Source: Macrosoma leucophasiata (taxonomy: Eukaryota; Arthropoda; Insecta; Lepidoptera; Hedylidae). Taken from it: a stretch of DNA of 64,000 nucleotides. A program made the translations under genes and the position numbers. Below are positions 10,897 through 21,910 of the stretch, piece after piece. The stretch is taken from assembly GCA_036365455.1 (NCBI GenBank), contig JAWQUS010000017.1, positions 5,580,001 through 5,644,000 on the forward strand, written 5' to 3'. Positions within the stretch are counted from its first letter, which is position 1. Each line of letters begins with the position of its first letter. The notes beneath the pieces are model-generated. The model worked only from the letters and a program-made list of their open reading frames with translations. It was not told where the DNA came from and did no database searches.

Positions 10897-11166
10897 TTTA
10901 CTTGACATTGGCAATATGCGTAATAGCGATGCCACTTTAAAATAAAATAAAAATAGTTGTTAGTTCAAATGTCATTTAGTTTTTTTTTTTGTATTATGGC
11001 ATTGCTATTACGCATATTGCCAGTGTTAAGTAAAACGATATTTCGTATTCGTATTTATTTAAGCAGCGTAAAAGTTAGTAAAATGTCAGCCAATTATTTA
11101 TTAAGTAATACTCGAATATCTGACTGTAACTCACTTGACTATGTCAGTCAAGTGAGTTACAGTCAG
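10897..11166. repeat. Two adjacent hairpins
   Basis: First: GACATTGGCAATATGCGTAA near 10903 pairs with TTACGCATATTGCCAGTGTT near 11005 (arms about 35 nt, few mismatches, loop about 60 nt, AT-rich). Second: 11120-11140 and 11146-11166 are perfect 21-nt inverted repeats (CTGACTGTAACTCACTTGAC in the left arm) with a 5-nt loop. Confidence 0.8.
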
Positions 11167-11576
11167 TTGCAGCGATGGCTACTTTACCAGAACATTTACA
11201 ATGAAGTTTTGGAGACAACCTGAGAGGTCGTGTTTTCGCACTGTTATTCTATTTCACTAAAAATAAAATAAGTACCTACTTATTTACTTCCAGTGACATG
11301 TCATTTTTGTAATGGCAAAATATTTGCAAGAAACTGCAAGCAAATTCAAATGTGCAGTCGATGTATGGAATTCGACAACAAGTGGCTGAATATTATTTGT
11401 CTATAGGTACCTACACGACAAATAATAATAAATGACTTATCAAATATTAAATGACCTAGACAATTAGACATAATTATTTGTATAATATATATTTGCAGAT
11501 AATTAACAATTTACATACCTACTTCCTAATCTTATTTTGATTTAGCCGATTTGAATAAAGAACAACAGTTTTATTT
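11167..11576. other. Unassigned AT-rich sequence
   Basis: No gene or known repeat recognised. Confidence 0.5.
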
Positions 11577-12170
11577 TTTAGGGTGCCGTAGTAAACAAGG
11601 AAGCTTTATAGTCTGTCTGTCCGTCCGCGGTTTAGCGCAAAAACGATTGATACTAGAGACTTGAAATTTGGCACTAGTATGCTCCTGAATTACGCCGACA
11701 AAGTGGTAGAATAAAAACGTAAAAGAAAATGTAATTAAGGATACCTACCTCCCCTACCTGTAACGTGTGGATAAATTTTTATTTTTCGTTTTCTATGTAG
11801 TGTGGATAGGTCTTTCAAAAATGTTTCGGATATGCTAATATTATTTTTCGATTTATTTAACCGTTCGTTCCATTAAGCTTTAAAGTGCCAATTTTCTTTA
11901 GAGTCAACTGTCCCCTCTACCAACTAAACGGTTGTTGTTAGAATTCAAACGTTACGGCGATACTAGCTAGCTACATATAACGAAATTAAAAGAAAAACTA
12001 TCACACTGAAGTTGGCTTTAAAAGTTTGCGAGTAATAGTCGACCAAATGTATTTTTTACTCGAACATTTTGAAAAACTCCATAGAAAATATATATTTTTT
12101 TTTCATTACCATATTCAAACCTAAAAACTACGGAACCCTACACTGCGCGTGGCCTGACACGCACTTCACC
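11577..12170. mobile_element. MITE with GGGTGCCGTAG ends
   Basis: The left end AGGGTGCCGTAG faces a right end CTACGGAACCCT. After the left end comes a CTGTCTGTCCGTCCG stretch seen again at 16085-16140. The sequence right of the end (GCGTGGCCTGACACGCACTTCACCGG) is the tail also seen in degraded form at 13413-13462. Non-coding. Confidence 0.6.
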
Positions 12171-12620
12171 GGTTTCTTACTTATAAAATAAGTAAGTTAC
12201 TTATCTACCTACCTGCCAAAGTAGAAAAAAATACTGTGTACTTAAAACAAGAGGCTTACAGAGAATAAAACTTAAACATTTTAAATGTGTTTTGTTACAT
12301 AATTTATGTTAGTTTATTTTGAATGTTGATTTCTAATAAAAAAATATTTGTGTAAAAACTTTTGCAGTTTATATTTATTATATTTCTTAAAAACAATAAA
12401 CGAAGCTATACTAATCTATGTCTTGCTTATACTCTTAATATTCCTTGAGAACCGATGACTACAGATATATCTACCTACATTTTACACCTAGATGTGTATT
12501 ATGAGTCACATTTCACCCGAGCGAAGCCGGGTTTACATCTAGTTATTACATATTCTCTGTCTGTGATTCGTAAGTTTTATAGATTTTTATAAGCATTGAA
12601 GAATTTAATCGTATATTTAA
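12171..12620. other. Unassigned AT-rich sequence with a Helitron-like tip
   Basis: At 12515-12542 a CCGAGCGAAGCCGGGT hairpin is followed by CATCTAGT, a Helitron-like 3' tip. The rest is unrecognised. Confidence 0.45.
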
Positions 12621-13362
12621 TAGGTGGTAGAGCTCCAGTCGAATGTCCTCGTTACGCCCACTCCTGTTATGGTCGAGGGTACTACACTCGAAGTTGTTGA
12701 CGATTATGTATAAATGGGACAAACGGTCCAGTTGGGTAGGTCCAACTTCGAGAAAGAGGTCAGACGCCGAATCCAAATCGGATGGGCAGCGTTCGGGATG
12801 CTACGGTATATCTTCTCGTCCAATTTACCGCAGTGTCTGAAGAAGAAGGTCTTTGACCAGTGTGTGTTGCCAGTGATGACATACGGCACCAAAACGTGGC
12901 CGCTCACTATGGGCCTCATAAGAAGGCTCAAGGTCACTCAGAGAGCAATGGAGAGGGCTATGCTCGGAGTTTCTCTGCGAGATCGAATCAGAAATGAGGA
13001 GATCCGCATGAGAATCAAAGTAACCGACAAAGCCCATCGAATAGCGAAACTGAAGTGGCAGTGGGCAGGGCACATAGCTCGCAGAACTAACGGCCGTTGG
13101 GGCAGAAGAGTTCTAGAGTGGCGACCGTGTACCGGAACACGAAGCGTAGGCAGGCCCCCCACGAGGTGGACCGACGACCTGGTGAAAGTCGCAATCGGCA
13201 ATCGCTAGATGAGGGCGGCCAGGGACCGTTCGTTGTAGCATTCTTTGGGGGAGGCTTTTGTTCAGCTGTGGACTGTGTCTATTGGCTGAAATGATGAGAG
13301 CTCCAGTAATGGATCTCAAGGGCATAGGCAATACGCATTAGCAAATCTACTTGCCGTTAAAA
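12621..13362 (+). mobile_element. Family B SINE split by an RTE insertion
   Basis: The SINE head (GGTGGTAGAGCTCCAGT, to 12639) resumes at 13297 after the RTE insert and ends near 13362 at CTTGCCGTTAAAAAAG, so the body is lost. AGAGCTCCAGT (12629-12639 and 13297-13307) is duplicated around the insert. Confidence 0.85.
12640..13296 (+). pseudogene. RTE-type LINE, 5'-truncated, with target duplication
   Basis: A 164-codon open frame (12714-13208) encodes the RTE reverse transcriptase C-terminus: LGRSNFEKEV, IGWAAFG, CVLPVMTYG, AMERAMLGVSLRDRIRNEE, KWQWAGHIARR and RPPTRWTDDLV. A 1-nt loss near 13195 shifts the frame before MRAARDRSL, and the sequence ends GGCTGAAATGATG. No catalytic YxDD motif is included, so it cannot be active. 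The 11-bp flanking duplication shows a genuine target-primed insertion into a family B SINE. Confidence 0.88.
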
Positions 13363-13412
13363 AAGTGGCATGTGGTGGGTATTTAGCGTAGTCATTGTTT
13401 ATCGCTTCGCAC

Positions 13413-13462
13413 GGAACCCTGCGGACGCGAGTCCAACTCACAAAACGCCGGTTTTTGTATTG
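13413..13462 (+). repeat. Fragment of the GGAACCCT-type MITE tail
   Basis: CGGAACCCTGCGGACGCGAG followed by TCCAACTC and GCCGGTTTTT parallels the tail after 12130. Short remnant. Confidence 0.5.
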
Positions 13463-13515
13463 AGTAATAATACAAAAACTACTGCTTCATGCTATGCTTA
13501 TGATAACGTTTTCGT

Positions 13516-13680
13516 AGGTTTTCGCGAGCTTCATACATTGTAGAAATTAAAAACCGTGGTCACGGGCTGAGTCAGCCCGTGACCACGGTAGCTGGAAAGC
13601 GACCGAAACGTCGGCTGTATGAAAAAGTTTGGGAGTGTTGTATACGCGAGAAAATCCGCAAGTTTAATTTCTACTATGTT
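13516..13680. repeat. Family E repeat with perfect palindrome
   Basis: Contains CGACCGAAACGTCGG and GTATACGCGAGAAAATCCG, shared in either orientation with 34885-34970, 47150-47225, 49500-50110 and 58577-58745. An 18-nt perfect inverted repeat with a 1-nt loop lies at 13553-13589 (left arm ACCGTGGTCACGGGCTGA). Confidence 0.75.
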
Positions 13681-13967
13681 TATGATGTTAATTAGGTATG
13701 CAACGTAATAATTCAAAATTTGTTCGATCGACGAACAAGCTCAAGGTCATCATTTTGACATCAATAAACATCAAGAGTTCTCTCCTTGCGAGATGAAATA
13801 GATCTCTGAAATACTCAGCGACACAACCATCTCAGTAGATCCAATATCCTTTGACACATTTCCCTTTGATATTTTATCTCACGATTTTTTATTTCACTAA
13901 ATAACCTACATCGAAGGAATACAACTTAATCTGACAGAAATAATTCCAAAGCTCAGGACTTCAACAA

Positions 13968-14185
13968 CAACAACGGTTAGTCCAGCGGTGTATGGCCCAC
14001 ATATTTGTTTCGGGTCTGGGTGTTTGTATAAGTGTTGTATGTCATGTATATACAATGGCATCCACGACATAGGTTTATACTTAGGGTGAGATTCACAGAC
14101 CGCACTACGACTTTACTTTCAGCAAAGTACGCGTTGAACGCTCAGTTTTAGTGTGGGGCTGTGAGCGTATTTTTTTAATTTTAGT
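13968..14185 (+). mobile_element. Family A tRNA-headed SINE, damaged
   Basis: GGTTAGTCCAGCGGTGTATGG keeps only the first part of the tRNA head, then TTTGTTTCGGGTCTGGGTGT, and ends at GTGGGGCTGTGAGCG. About 65 bp (14086-14150) interrupts it near the 3' end. Complete copies are at 40361, 42593 and 62053. Confidence 0.75.
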
Positions 14186-14817
14186 AAAGAAATCGCTAAC
14201 TAAATTATTTCGAAATAATAGAAGACATCATGATCAAAGTGACATCACTCAGTAAATAGGTTCTTTCGTATTCATTGAATGATAGAATCCGCTTTAAAAC
14301 CGCATTTACGTTTTTTTATGTAACGGCATTGCACAATGGGTAAGTACGTGATTAGCAAGTTATAGATGAGTTTTTTTTCGAAATTTTACTTACTAGATCC
14401 CCTTGCTATTTGTTCATAACTATTTGCTCATGACGTCACGATGACAATAAGAAAGGAGAATGATACTGATCTGAAAAGGATCTGAAAAGTTACAATAACT
14501 TTAACTTAAACAAATATCGTGCTGCAACCCAGGCTTAATAAATTGGATATCATAAAATTTGCTTGTGATATACTATATTAGTATCTATATACATATAGTA
14601 TGACTATAATAGAATCTTTGACACAATCTTTAGGAATTGGGACAATTGAGTCTCTTTGAAGAGATATTCTTTCTAAAAATGGCAGAATAAGTGACCTTCG
14701 AATGGATAAATAAGCTCCAGGGTTGCTACTTACAATAATATTTCTTATAAATGGACAGGGCAGGTAATGAATAGGTACTAATGACACATAAAAAAAAACT
14801 TACCCATCTCCGTGGTA
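14186..14817. other. Unassigned, with half a MITE
   Basis: 14485-14534 (GTTACAATAACTTTAACTTA to GTGCTGCAACCCAGG) is one arm of the MITE found whole at 55721-55856 and 56460-56601. Nothing else recognised. Confidence 0.5.
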
Positions 14818-14936
14818 CATACTGGGAAATTTACAGAAAATGGATAATCCCAATAGTATTCTGATTCTGAAGATTCTGAATTCTATTGAAAGACTTTACA
14901 TCTGTATCTCTGGTAGTCCCCGACCCGAGAATCGAC
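14818..14936 (-). mobile_element. Family C tRNA-headed SINE, fragment
   Basis: ACTGGGAAATTTACAGAAAA, AATCCCAATAG and GGTAGTCCCCGACCCG match the body of the complete minus-strand copy at 23482-23789. Confidence 0.65.
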
Positions 14937-14937
14937 C

Positions 14938-15061
14938 AGTTGCCACTTTTATAATTGTAATATCTCTGTGCCGGGAATTACAGGGCTGTACATTACCACC
15001 TGACCAAAACACCATGTAGAGGCAAGTAGATTAGGTTCCTCCGTCACTGGAGCTCCACCAA
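14938..15061 (-). mobile_element. Family B SINE, partial
   Basis: CTCTGTGCCGGGAATTACAG to CGTCACTGGAGCTCCACC. Lacks the 3' core. Confidence 0.75.
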
Positions 15062-15670
15062 TAAAAGGATTAAAAATTTTATGGGAGTTTAATAATTTTA
15101 CGTTATTGAAGACACTTGTTGCTCGATTAACAGATTTTATGTGAACAGGCCCTGTCTTTACCCTAGGAATATCCTATTTAATATATATTAAAATTCCGAG
15201 TATAAATATTATGATTAAGATAAATGTATAGAATAATAATAAATAACTATGTTAATTGCTACGCCCGACGGGTATCATGTCGATACAAATTACCTAAAAT
15301 AACACCTAACAAATGTACATGGAAGCAATAAAACTTCGAACTTTGAATATCAAAAAGATATATTACTAAATTTTGGTATACGAGTACATGTCTACAAAAA
15401 TTAAATAAATCTGTGCCTCATTAATCATTATGTCAATAAGCCAATATTTATTCCACTGATATTTGTTCAAAGGGAAACTTATTTTCTAGAACATTGATTC
15501 CCAAATCTATATTAGTATTAGGGTCTATATCGACCCCTGGGGATCTATGACAAGCTGAAATGGGTCGGCTTCAGCGAAAAAAAATTTGGGGGTCCATGAA
15601 ATGAAAATCGGGGTCCACGATAATGGATCTCAACACATACACCGATAGTACCAATTTACTTACACCATAC
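15062..15670. other. Unassigned AT-rich sequence
   Basis: No feature recognised; 15530-15620 has several G-rich GGGGTC words similar to the hAT-like element that follows. Confidence 0.45.
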
Positions 15671-15836
15671 CAGTGATTCCCAAAGTGGTCCAAGGGAGAC
15701 TCGAGGGGGGTCTACGTAGGCCTGAATAAAAATTGGAAATATGGGAATGTGATATAAATGTAGCAAGGACGGGAGTCCACAGAAACCAGAAAAAATTGTA
15801 AAGTGTCTACAAGAAAAAAATGTTTGGGAACCTCTG
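15671..15836. mobile_element. hAT-like MITE
   Basis: Ends CAGTGATTCCCAAAG and TTTGGGAACCTCTG are the inverted tips of a hAT-type element. 166 bp, non-coding. A second, larger relative is broken up at about 26612-27063. Confidence 0.65.
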
Positions 15837-16420
15837 TTTTATAAGAAAGCAACCTTTATAGGGGCAGTGTCATGGTAACGAATAATTGAGTAAAAACACG
15901 TGTAAGGGCAACGGGTAGAGGGGGAAAATATATGATAATTGAACCGTCGTCCCATTACTGAGATTTGAACAAAAATGCAAAGGAAAAATTCGGGTAGAAT
16001 TCGAAGCGTTTGCTACTTTGAGTGGTTAACGGTATTTATCGGCAGCTACCAAGGTCGAAACGTTTGACGGTGTGTTCTGTAGCTTACAAGGAACCCTTAT
16101 AATATCGCTATGTCCGTCCGTCCGATCGTCTGTCCGCGACTTTTGGTACTTACTTGAACTTATCGTTGACTAAAAAATATGACAATGTAAAAGTTCTCTC
16201 CAGGAGCCTAACTAAATGGAATAAATGAATAAAATGAATAAACTATGTACTTGCTAGGGACCCCGGCTTCGCGCGGGTGCAATGTAAATTGTTTTTGGTA
16301 ATTTTTCCTACCGATCCAACTGCTTAAAATGATGATTATTATTTATGGTCCATGCCATATATTTTGCCATCATTCATTATTACATCATAAGTAGGTATCA
16401 TAATATTAATAAGTGAAAAA
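15837..16420. other. Unassigned with small repeat fragments
   Basis: 16065-16145 resembles the start of the MITE at 11577 (TATGTCCGTCCGTCCG). 16253-16290 carries CCCCGGCTTCGCGCGGGTGC, the tip of a Helitron-like element. The rest is unrecognised. Confidence 0.45.
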
Positions 16421-16582
16421 AAAAATACATATAGTTACCTACCTTATGAAAACCTAAGTAGGTACGTACCTAGGGAGTAGATATGTACGTACTTAGGTTT
16501 TCATAAGGTACTTAGGTATATACCTACTCAGTACTACTCACTAGGTATGTATCTACTTAGGTTTTCATAAGATAGGTAACCA
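16421..16582. repeat. Fold-back with three CTTAGGTTTTCATAAG motifs
   Basis: GTTACCTACCTTATGAAAAC at the left pairs with TAGGTTTTCATAAGATAGG at the right; a third copy sits in the centre near 16490. The block is almost entirely made of TAGGTA words. Confidence 0.75.
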
Positions 16583-16708
16583 TTTTTACGAATTTATCTC
16601 GCGTAAGTAGGTAAGTATATAAAACTAAAACTATATTTAGAATTAACCCGGCGTTTCAGTCACTTTTCAGCTGGTCCTAGGCTGATCCCGAGAAGGACGA
16701 CATCTGCC

Positions 16709-16991
16709 CATAGAGCAACACCGGAGGAGAGTAGCCATATGCAGACTTTCCCCTCTGTCAAAGTACAAGCCCAAATGGCCCTATACCTATCGCCTAGATG
16801 TTTAAATGTGTGCGTGAAATTGTTTCTGTATTTTGTTTTAGTCAAGGTGTGAGTTTCGTAGTAATAGACGATATTTGTAGTGTGCGTGTATGTCGCACGC
16901 ATTTCCCCCCGCAAAAAATGACAGACTGTTTTGCATCGGTATGGCTACTCCCCTCCGGTCCGCCGCGACCGGTAGGCCGCGTTGCTCTATG
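16709..16991. mobile_element. Family M MITE
   Basis: CATAGAGCAACACCGGAGG at the left and GCGTTGCTCTATG at the right. The left arm has lost the GGCCACCGGCC section seen in the 6863 copy. Confidence 0.82.
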
Positions 16992-17323
16992 CATCTGCCT
17001 GACAGAAGTTTGTAGAAACAAAAATATTTGTAAGCTTACCTCCATCGATTTCGTGAACTCCTAGCGTAGCGTTCCTGTAAAATTCTGAACAAGTAAAAGA
17101 GTTTTGTTTCAATAACTAATGTTGGTATTAGGTATTTTGATTTTGAAATCAACGCACGCAAAAAGAAATGCACGCATTCAAAAAGAACGTCTGAAAGGTG
17201 TTCCGCACAATCCGTGAGAAGGTTATGTATGATTCGTTACCATAATGAAGGTCAAACTAATTTAAGCCTCAGGGGTCCTATGTGACATCGGTACTTTGAT
17301 TCTTTATTCCGATTTTTAATGTC

Positions 17324-17593
17324 ATGAAAGTGGCAAACGAGCATGTAGTTCACATTGATGTTAAGTGATGATTGCAGCTTATAGACACCCACACAAAGAC
17401 CAGAGGTCAAAATGCAGATGCGTTACCACTTCTGAGGCCAAAGATGTTATGCCTCTGTGCCGGAAATTACAGTGCTGTACATACCACCTGACCGGAACAC
17501 GATAGTGCTGAACACTACCATTTAGCGGCAAGTATATTAGGTAATGCGGTGTTGCCTACGCCCGCGAGCTCCGTCACTGGAGCTCTACCACTA
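17324..17593 (-). mobile_element. Family B SINE, near full length
   Basis: From GTGGCAAACGAGCATGTAG to GTCACTGGAGCTCTACCAC. All blocks of the family are present. Confidence 0.85.
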
Positions 17594-19074
17594 GTAAACT
17601 AATTACTGTTTACTTGTTTGCGTCTATAAGGGCATAAAAAGATACGCAACCCTAACCCATGCGATAAATGGGTCATGGGTCTCTTTAAAAATATATGATA
17701 AAAAATGTTAGCCTGCCTGGACACAAATTCTCGGTTAAAAGTTAAAAGATAAAAGTTACAATAAAAATTATAACTCCTTTCTCTTTTAGTATAGCAAAGT
17801 GACATTTCGCTACAATAAAGATACGGTACTAAGGCGCTTTGATCTTCTTAATTTTTGTTTGTTATTCTTTTGAATAGATTTTAAATGGTAAACTGGTTAC
17901 ACAATTTGTTTAGTGCTTGAGTAGTAAGGGAGCAATATTTTTATGTATTTCTTTTGAAGCAAACCTTGTCCTCTGCTGCGTATGCCGATTCTTCACAGAA
18001 AATTTTAGCCTACATGAGAAAATCGGAAAAAGTTAAGGAATCGGTTTAATTATTGAGGCCTGGTAACAGGTGCGCATCCAGCCCACAGTGAAAGTTGTGG
18101 TAAGTCATGGATCGCTCAATAATCTGTCAAGCTAGTCGTCTATATGCCTACCACATGCCTTATTAGGTAAGGCGATATATTTAGTTTCGAATTAAAAAAA
18201 AATAGGTTTGCAGCCTATCTGGATGAACGAAATGATTCTACAGTGGGATTCTTACCTACTGGTGGACCATAATTTTATGACAACTATCCTATCGGTCGTA
18301 TGCATGCCCACTGAAGGTTGTGACTATGTCCACCGTGCACACAACAGTGGATGTGCGACTGTGGTAGGTAATCATAATATACTACGACCAAGTATTATCC
18401 TAGCACTTCAAGTTTTATCCAAGCAGCTACTTACTACGAGTATTTCATAAATTCATCGAGTCAATAAATGCGCAACAGCTAACAAATAACAAGTTAAACT
18501 TACCATATACAAATTCCATACGCAAACTCACAAAACTGATGAAATTTTCCCAACAAAAGCTACTCGTACCAACACAGAATAAGGTATAATTTACCGTGTA
18601 ATGAGAAAATACTGTTTACGTTTGTAAAAAAAGGTAAACCATTTATTTTTTTTTTTCATGAAAACAACCTGCCTATTTTCTCATGTCCACCAAAAAGTTT
18701 TATTAACATAATTAGATACCTACATTATAACGTGTTTGAATAGCGCTTACATCGTTATATAAAAATAATGTATGTACCAATTGTGGGCTTATACCCAGTC
18801 GTAGTAGTAGAAGATCAGTGAAGTAAATGCATAAAATAGCGTTTAGCCAATATTATTTGGATTTCTCGTAGGTACGACTCTGCATTTTTTTCCCGATTCT
18901 GTAATATTTTGTCAATATGTCAAAATTGTGCCCCAAGAGGTCTAGACAGTTACTGGAGAACCGCGTCGAATTCGGACTGCAGAACCGCTAGTGCTCTAAA
19001 TAAAGTTTGGGCCCGTGGCTCGATGTGGAATAACTTGTTTACGTAAATAATCTCGTGTTTGAGGTAAGATAAGG
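17594..19074. other. Unassigned AT-rich sequence
   Basis: No coding support. 18204-18262 (GGTTTGCAGCCTATCTGGAT to GGGATTCTTACC) recurs at 44219-44280, so it is part of an undefined repeat. Confidence 0.45.
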
Positions 19075-19300
19075 AATACAGGTATAACGCCAATTACATT
19101 AACCGCCACTTAGTGAAACACGAAGAAAACACACGACTTGTTTTATACGGAAGATGGCGCGACCGCGCTGTATCGCACATTCTAAGTTTTCACATCAGTT
19201 GCTTAATATAGAACTGCCCAATGTTAATTGTCATCTTTGGCCCGCGGCTCTTCAGACGCTATCACCTCGGCTAGTTGAAGGATCCTCCGTACAAAGTCTG
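19075..19300. repeat. Undefined repeat shared with 52905-53115
   Basis: Shares, in order, ACATTAA-CGCCA, GAAACAC-GAAG, GATGGCG, ATCGCACAT, CCCGCGGC or CCGCGGCCC and CACCTCG with the second location. Both copies are diverged. It may be part of an LTR or other retroelement, but no terminal TG...CA pair is clear. Confidence 0.5.
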
Positions 19301-19652
19301 ATTTTATTAAAAATCTCTCAAAGTAGGCTAAAATTTATTTTCAGATTACATGAAAACTCTGCCATATTTATTGAACAGGAATAGACGCATTAGGTTTTAC
19401 TACGTGTGTGTATCCCTTCCACTTCAAAATTGTCAAAAAAAAATTCCGCACGAATGTCTTTCTGTTAGTTAAAAAGTTAAATACTCTCAGACAAAAACCT
19501 ATCACTGCTACGTGTAAATATATCATACGAGTAGATATGTGATTTTATTTTTTCACAATTTAAAGTGTAAATTTGTTATCGATGAAATATCAGTACCTAA
19601 AAGAAAAAGCCACATCCCAAGTAAAAAAATATAAAAACTTATATCTATGTAC

Positions 19653-19807
19653 TCACACGCGCAACGGGAACCAAATCGGGCGCTGGCTGAGTGGCGTGTG
19701 GGGAGCGGGAGCGGGGACGAAGCGGAGCGCGTTCAACACCCGCTTCACGACTCGCGCACTCACCGCAAACACTGCCACCATGACTAACATACACGCGCCT
19801 CCGAGCA
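19653..19807 (-). CDS. Candidate last exon (D): transmembrane segment and short tail
   Basis: If exon C (ending in phase 1) splices to the AG just before 19807, the frame opens with V-LGGACMLVMVAVFAV, a strongly hydrophobic stretch of about 15 residues, then a basic stop-transfer region (SARVVKRV) and a proline-rich tail ending at a TGA at 19653-19655, about 50 residues in all. That would anchor the fibronectin domains of exons A-C in the membrane with a tiny cytoplasmic part. The exon is GC-rich and CpG-rich compared with its AT-rich surroundings. Two doubts remain. A stronger-looking AG lies 13 nt upstream (before 19820) but would put the exon in a different frame. A good GTGAGT donor lies right after the hydrophobic segment, so the coding sequence might continue elsewhere. 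Inference; no similarity was checked. Confidence 0.5.
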
Positions 19808-19867
19808 CTGCCCATAGCGCCTAAAGCAATAAGAATAATTAAAATAATAAATAAAAAAAATATATAT

Positions 19868-20870
19868 AACTACGTTAAGAAAACCGACTTCAAAACTGAA
19901 AAGTAAAAAAATAATAAAGATTTAATTGTAATTATATACTGCCTATTATTTATATGTGCTATTTACTAATAGGTTTGAAGTCGGTGCCAAGCCACAAATA
20001 ATTATATTTTAATCACTTAAATATGAATACGAGCAAATTAATACACTGAACAAAACGTAACCGGCGAATCGTGGGTGTTTGCATGTATGCTTGAATTTAT
20101 GCATTTACCTCTGCCTACCCCTTTGGGGATTACAGGCGTGAAGTTACGTTTTAATACATTGAAATGCCTATTTTAGTGATTTTGGCTTAGCACCGACTTC
20201 AAACCTATTAGTAAATAGCACATATAAATAATAGGCAGTATATAATTACAATTAAATCTTTATTATTTTTTACTTTTCAGTTTTGAAGTCGGTTTTTCTT
20301 AACGTAGTTATATTTATTTAATACTTTTTAGTTTATTGCTGAATTGCCAATTAGATTAATGTTCACATCTGTTAAATTTGTAAAATCTGACTCTTTTAGC
20401 TTCGTGACAATTAGATACCTTATTTAAATTGTTTAGGTGTGTCGATACAAAATTAATACACGACTATACGAAATCAATGAAAAACTTTTTTCCACGAAGG
20501 AGTAAATAAGCTGTGTTGTGTCGTCGATGAGTAAATGTGTCATTGTCACTTGTTGTCATCTTGTTGTCATGCGCATTAGGACTATCTAGGACGTCAGTGG
20601 ATTCAACGCACTGTATGACAACTCGCCGTCTATTCTTATTCCTTTAGTCTGAGGTGAAAGTAAGTAAAAAAATGCTCATAAAATAAAAACTGATGGGCCT
20701 ATCAGAATCAAATTTTTATGGGACCAATTCGAAACTATTCCGCACCAAACAAAAATGAATTACGTAAATCAGTTTAGAAATCTCGGTGAAATTCGCGTAC
20801 ATACATAAAAAAATAAATATACCGGCCGAATTGAGAACGTTCTCGTATATATTAAAATAGTTTTATTTTT
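19868..20870. repeat. Duplicated segment (copy 1) with a fold-back element
   Basis: 19868-20310 is a fold-back with arms of about 140 bp (AACTACGTTAAGAAAACCGA at the left and its complement at the right). Between the arms is a family C SINE piece (20054-20152). The fold-back and about 550 bp after it match 35162-36080 closely, including CTATCTAGGACGTCAGTGG. The right part ends at ACCGGCCGAATTGAGAACG. Confidence 0.8.
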
Positions 20871-21516
20871 AGTCACATATTTTTTGTTTGTTTAGATGTC
20901 ATTTTATATTGACATACTTGTGTCTATTGTTTTTTTTTATAAAGCTTATTGCTGGTTTATTTATAACATCAATGCTTGGAAAACGTGTAAAAATTGTTTT
21001 GTATCGACGCGCTGAGTGGCGTGTACAAAACAACTTGGGTCTTGGTGATGGTGCATTTGTTTTTTTACTTCTTGTTTTTATGCAGATGTCTATAAGTTGC
21101 AGTAGTCACGATTTATGTGCAGGCTTGCTTGTCACTTTCATAACCATAAGTCAATTCATGATATTTCTACAAAAATAATCCGCTATACTCACGTAAGTTT
21201 CAAATCTAGTTTTTTTCGCTTCAGCAGGATCTGTAACAAGATATATGATAAATAAATACTCAACGGCAACTTTTAAGGTTATTATTACTGTGATGTCTAT
21301 GGTCTCGTGATCATTAATAATGTACACATGTATGTACACAATAAATCAATTAGAATAGCACAAATAATGCATGCAACTTATTCACTGATCACCAGGAGTC
21401 TGCCATATAAACTTGTTCTTAAAACATGTTTCATAGAATTTTCAAGTAGTGATTGTAACTTTATAGCATTTTAAGTACATCGTATTATTATATTATAAAG
21501 TTATAAGTATATTTAC
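20871..21516. other. Intron sequence, mostly unassigned
   Basis: Lies within the C-D intron. 21085-21145 is a decayed family B piece (ATGTCTATAAGTTGCAGTAG). Nothing else recognised. Confidence 0.45.
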
Positions 21517-21779
21517 CATAAGCAGTAGTATTTCCAAGTGGTCCAATGCATCCTCGTTCATCGATCAAGCTCACTCTGGCCAGCAATTTGACATCGAGCA
21601 CAATATCACGCTGTTTGCCCGGCGGTTTATCCCGCTCTCCGCTCCGCTCAACAATGGGCAATATTATCCATCGCGTGTCTTCAGGTACGGCCACGAAACC
21701 GGCGGCGTCTACCTTGTGGGAGACAGCGTGAGCGAACCAAGGTGAGGGATGTGCGTCTGATACCATTTGTTTTCCGATG
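21517..21779 (-). CDS. Host gene exon C: second half of a fibronectin type III domain
   Basis: An internal exon of 263 nt. On the minus strand it is preceded by TTTTTTTCCAACAG (pyrimidine tract and AG) and followed by a GTAAAT donor. It enters with one base and leaves with one base, matching exon B (which ends with two). The translation (87 codons) contains SPWFAHAVSHKV, EDTRWIILPIVE and LDVKLLARVSLIDERGCIGP; the last resembles the closing F-G strands of a fibronectin type III domain (alternating hydrophobics, then a G-C-G-P turn). It is GC-rich, open throughout and free of repeat similarity, unlike the flanks. Together with exon B it forms one complete domain. The gene is not identified. An anosmin/Kal-1-like or other neuronal FnIII surface protein is possible but is only a guess. 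Confidence 0.8.
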
Positions 21780-21809
21780 CTGTTGGAAAAAAATAAAGTA
21801 TTTTTTGAA

Positions 21810-21910
21810 CTGGTTCTGGTTTTTGTGTGGGTGTCTATAGACTGCAGTCATCACTTAACATCAATGTGAACTGCATGGTTGTTGCCACTTCCATAACTAC
21901 AAAAAAAAAT
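21810..21910 (+). mobile_element. Family B SINE, 3' part
   Basis: Core GTGTCTATAGACTGCAGTCA and short A run; 5' half missing. Sits 30 bp upstream of exon C's splice acceptor in the transcribed orientation, antisense to the gene. Confidence 0.8.

Noticed and set aside
12714..13208. 164-codon open frame as a host gene
   Set aside because: It is the C-terminal end of an RTE reverse transcriptase, flanked by a target duplication and lacking catalytic motifs.
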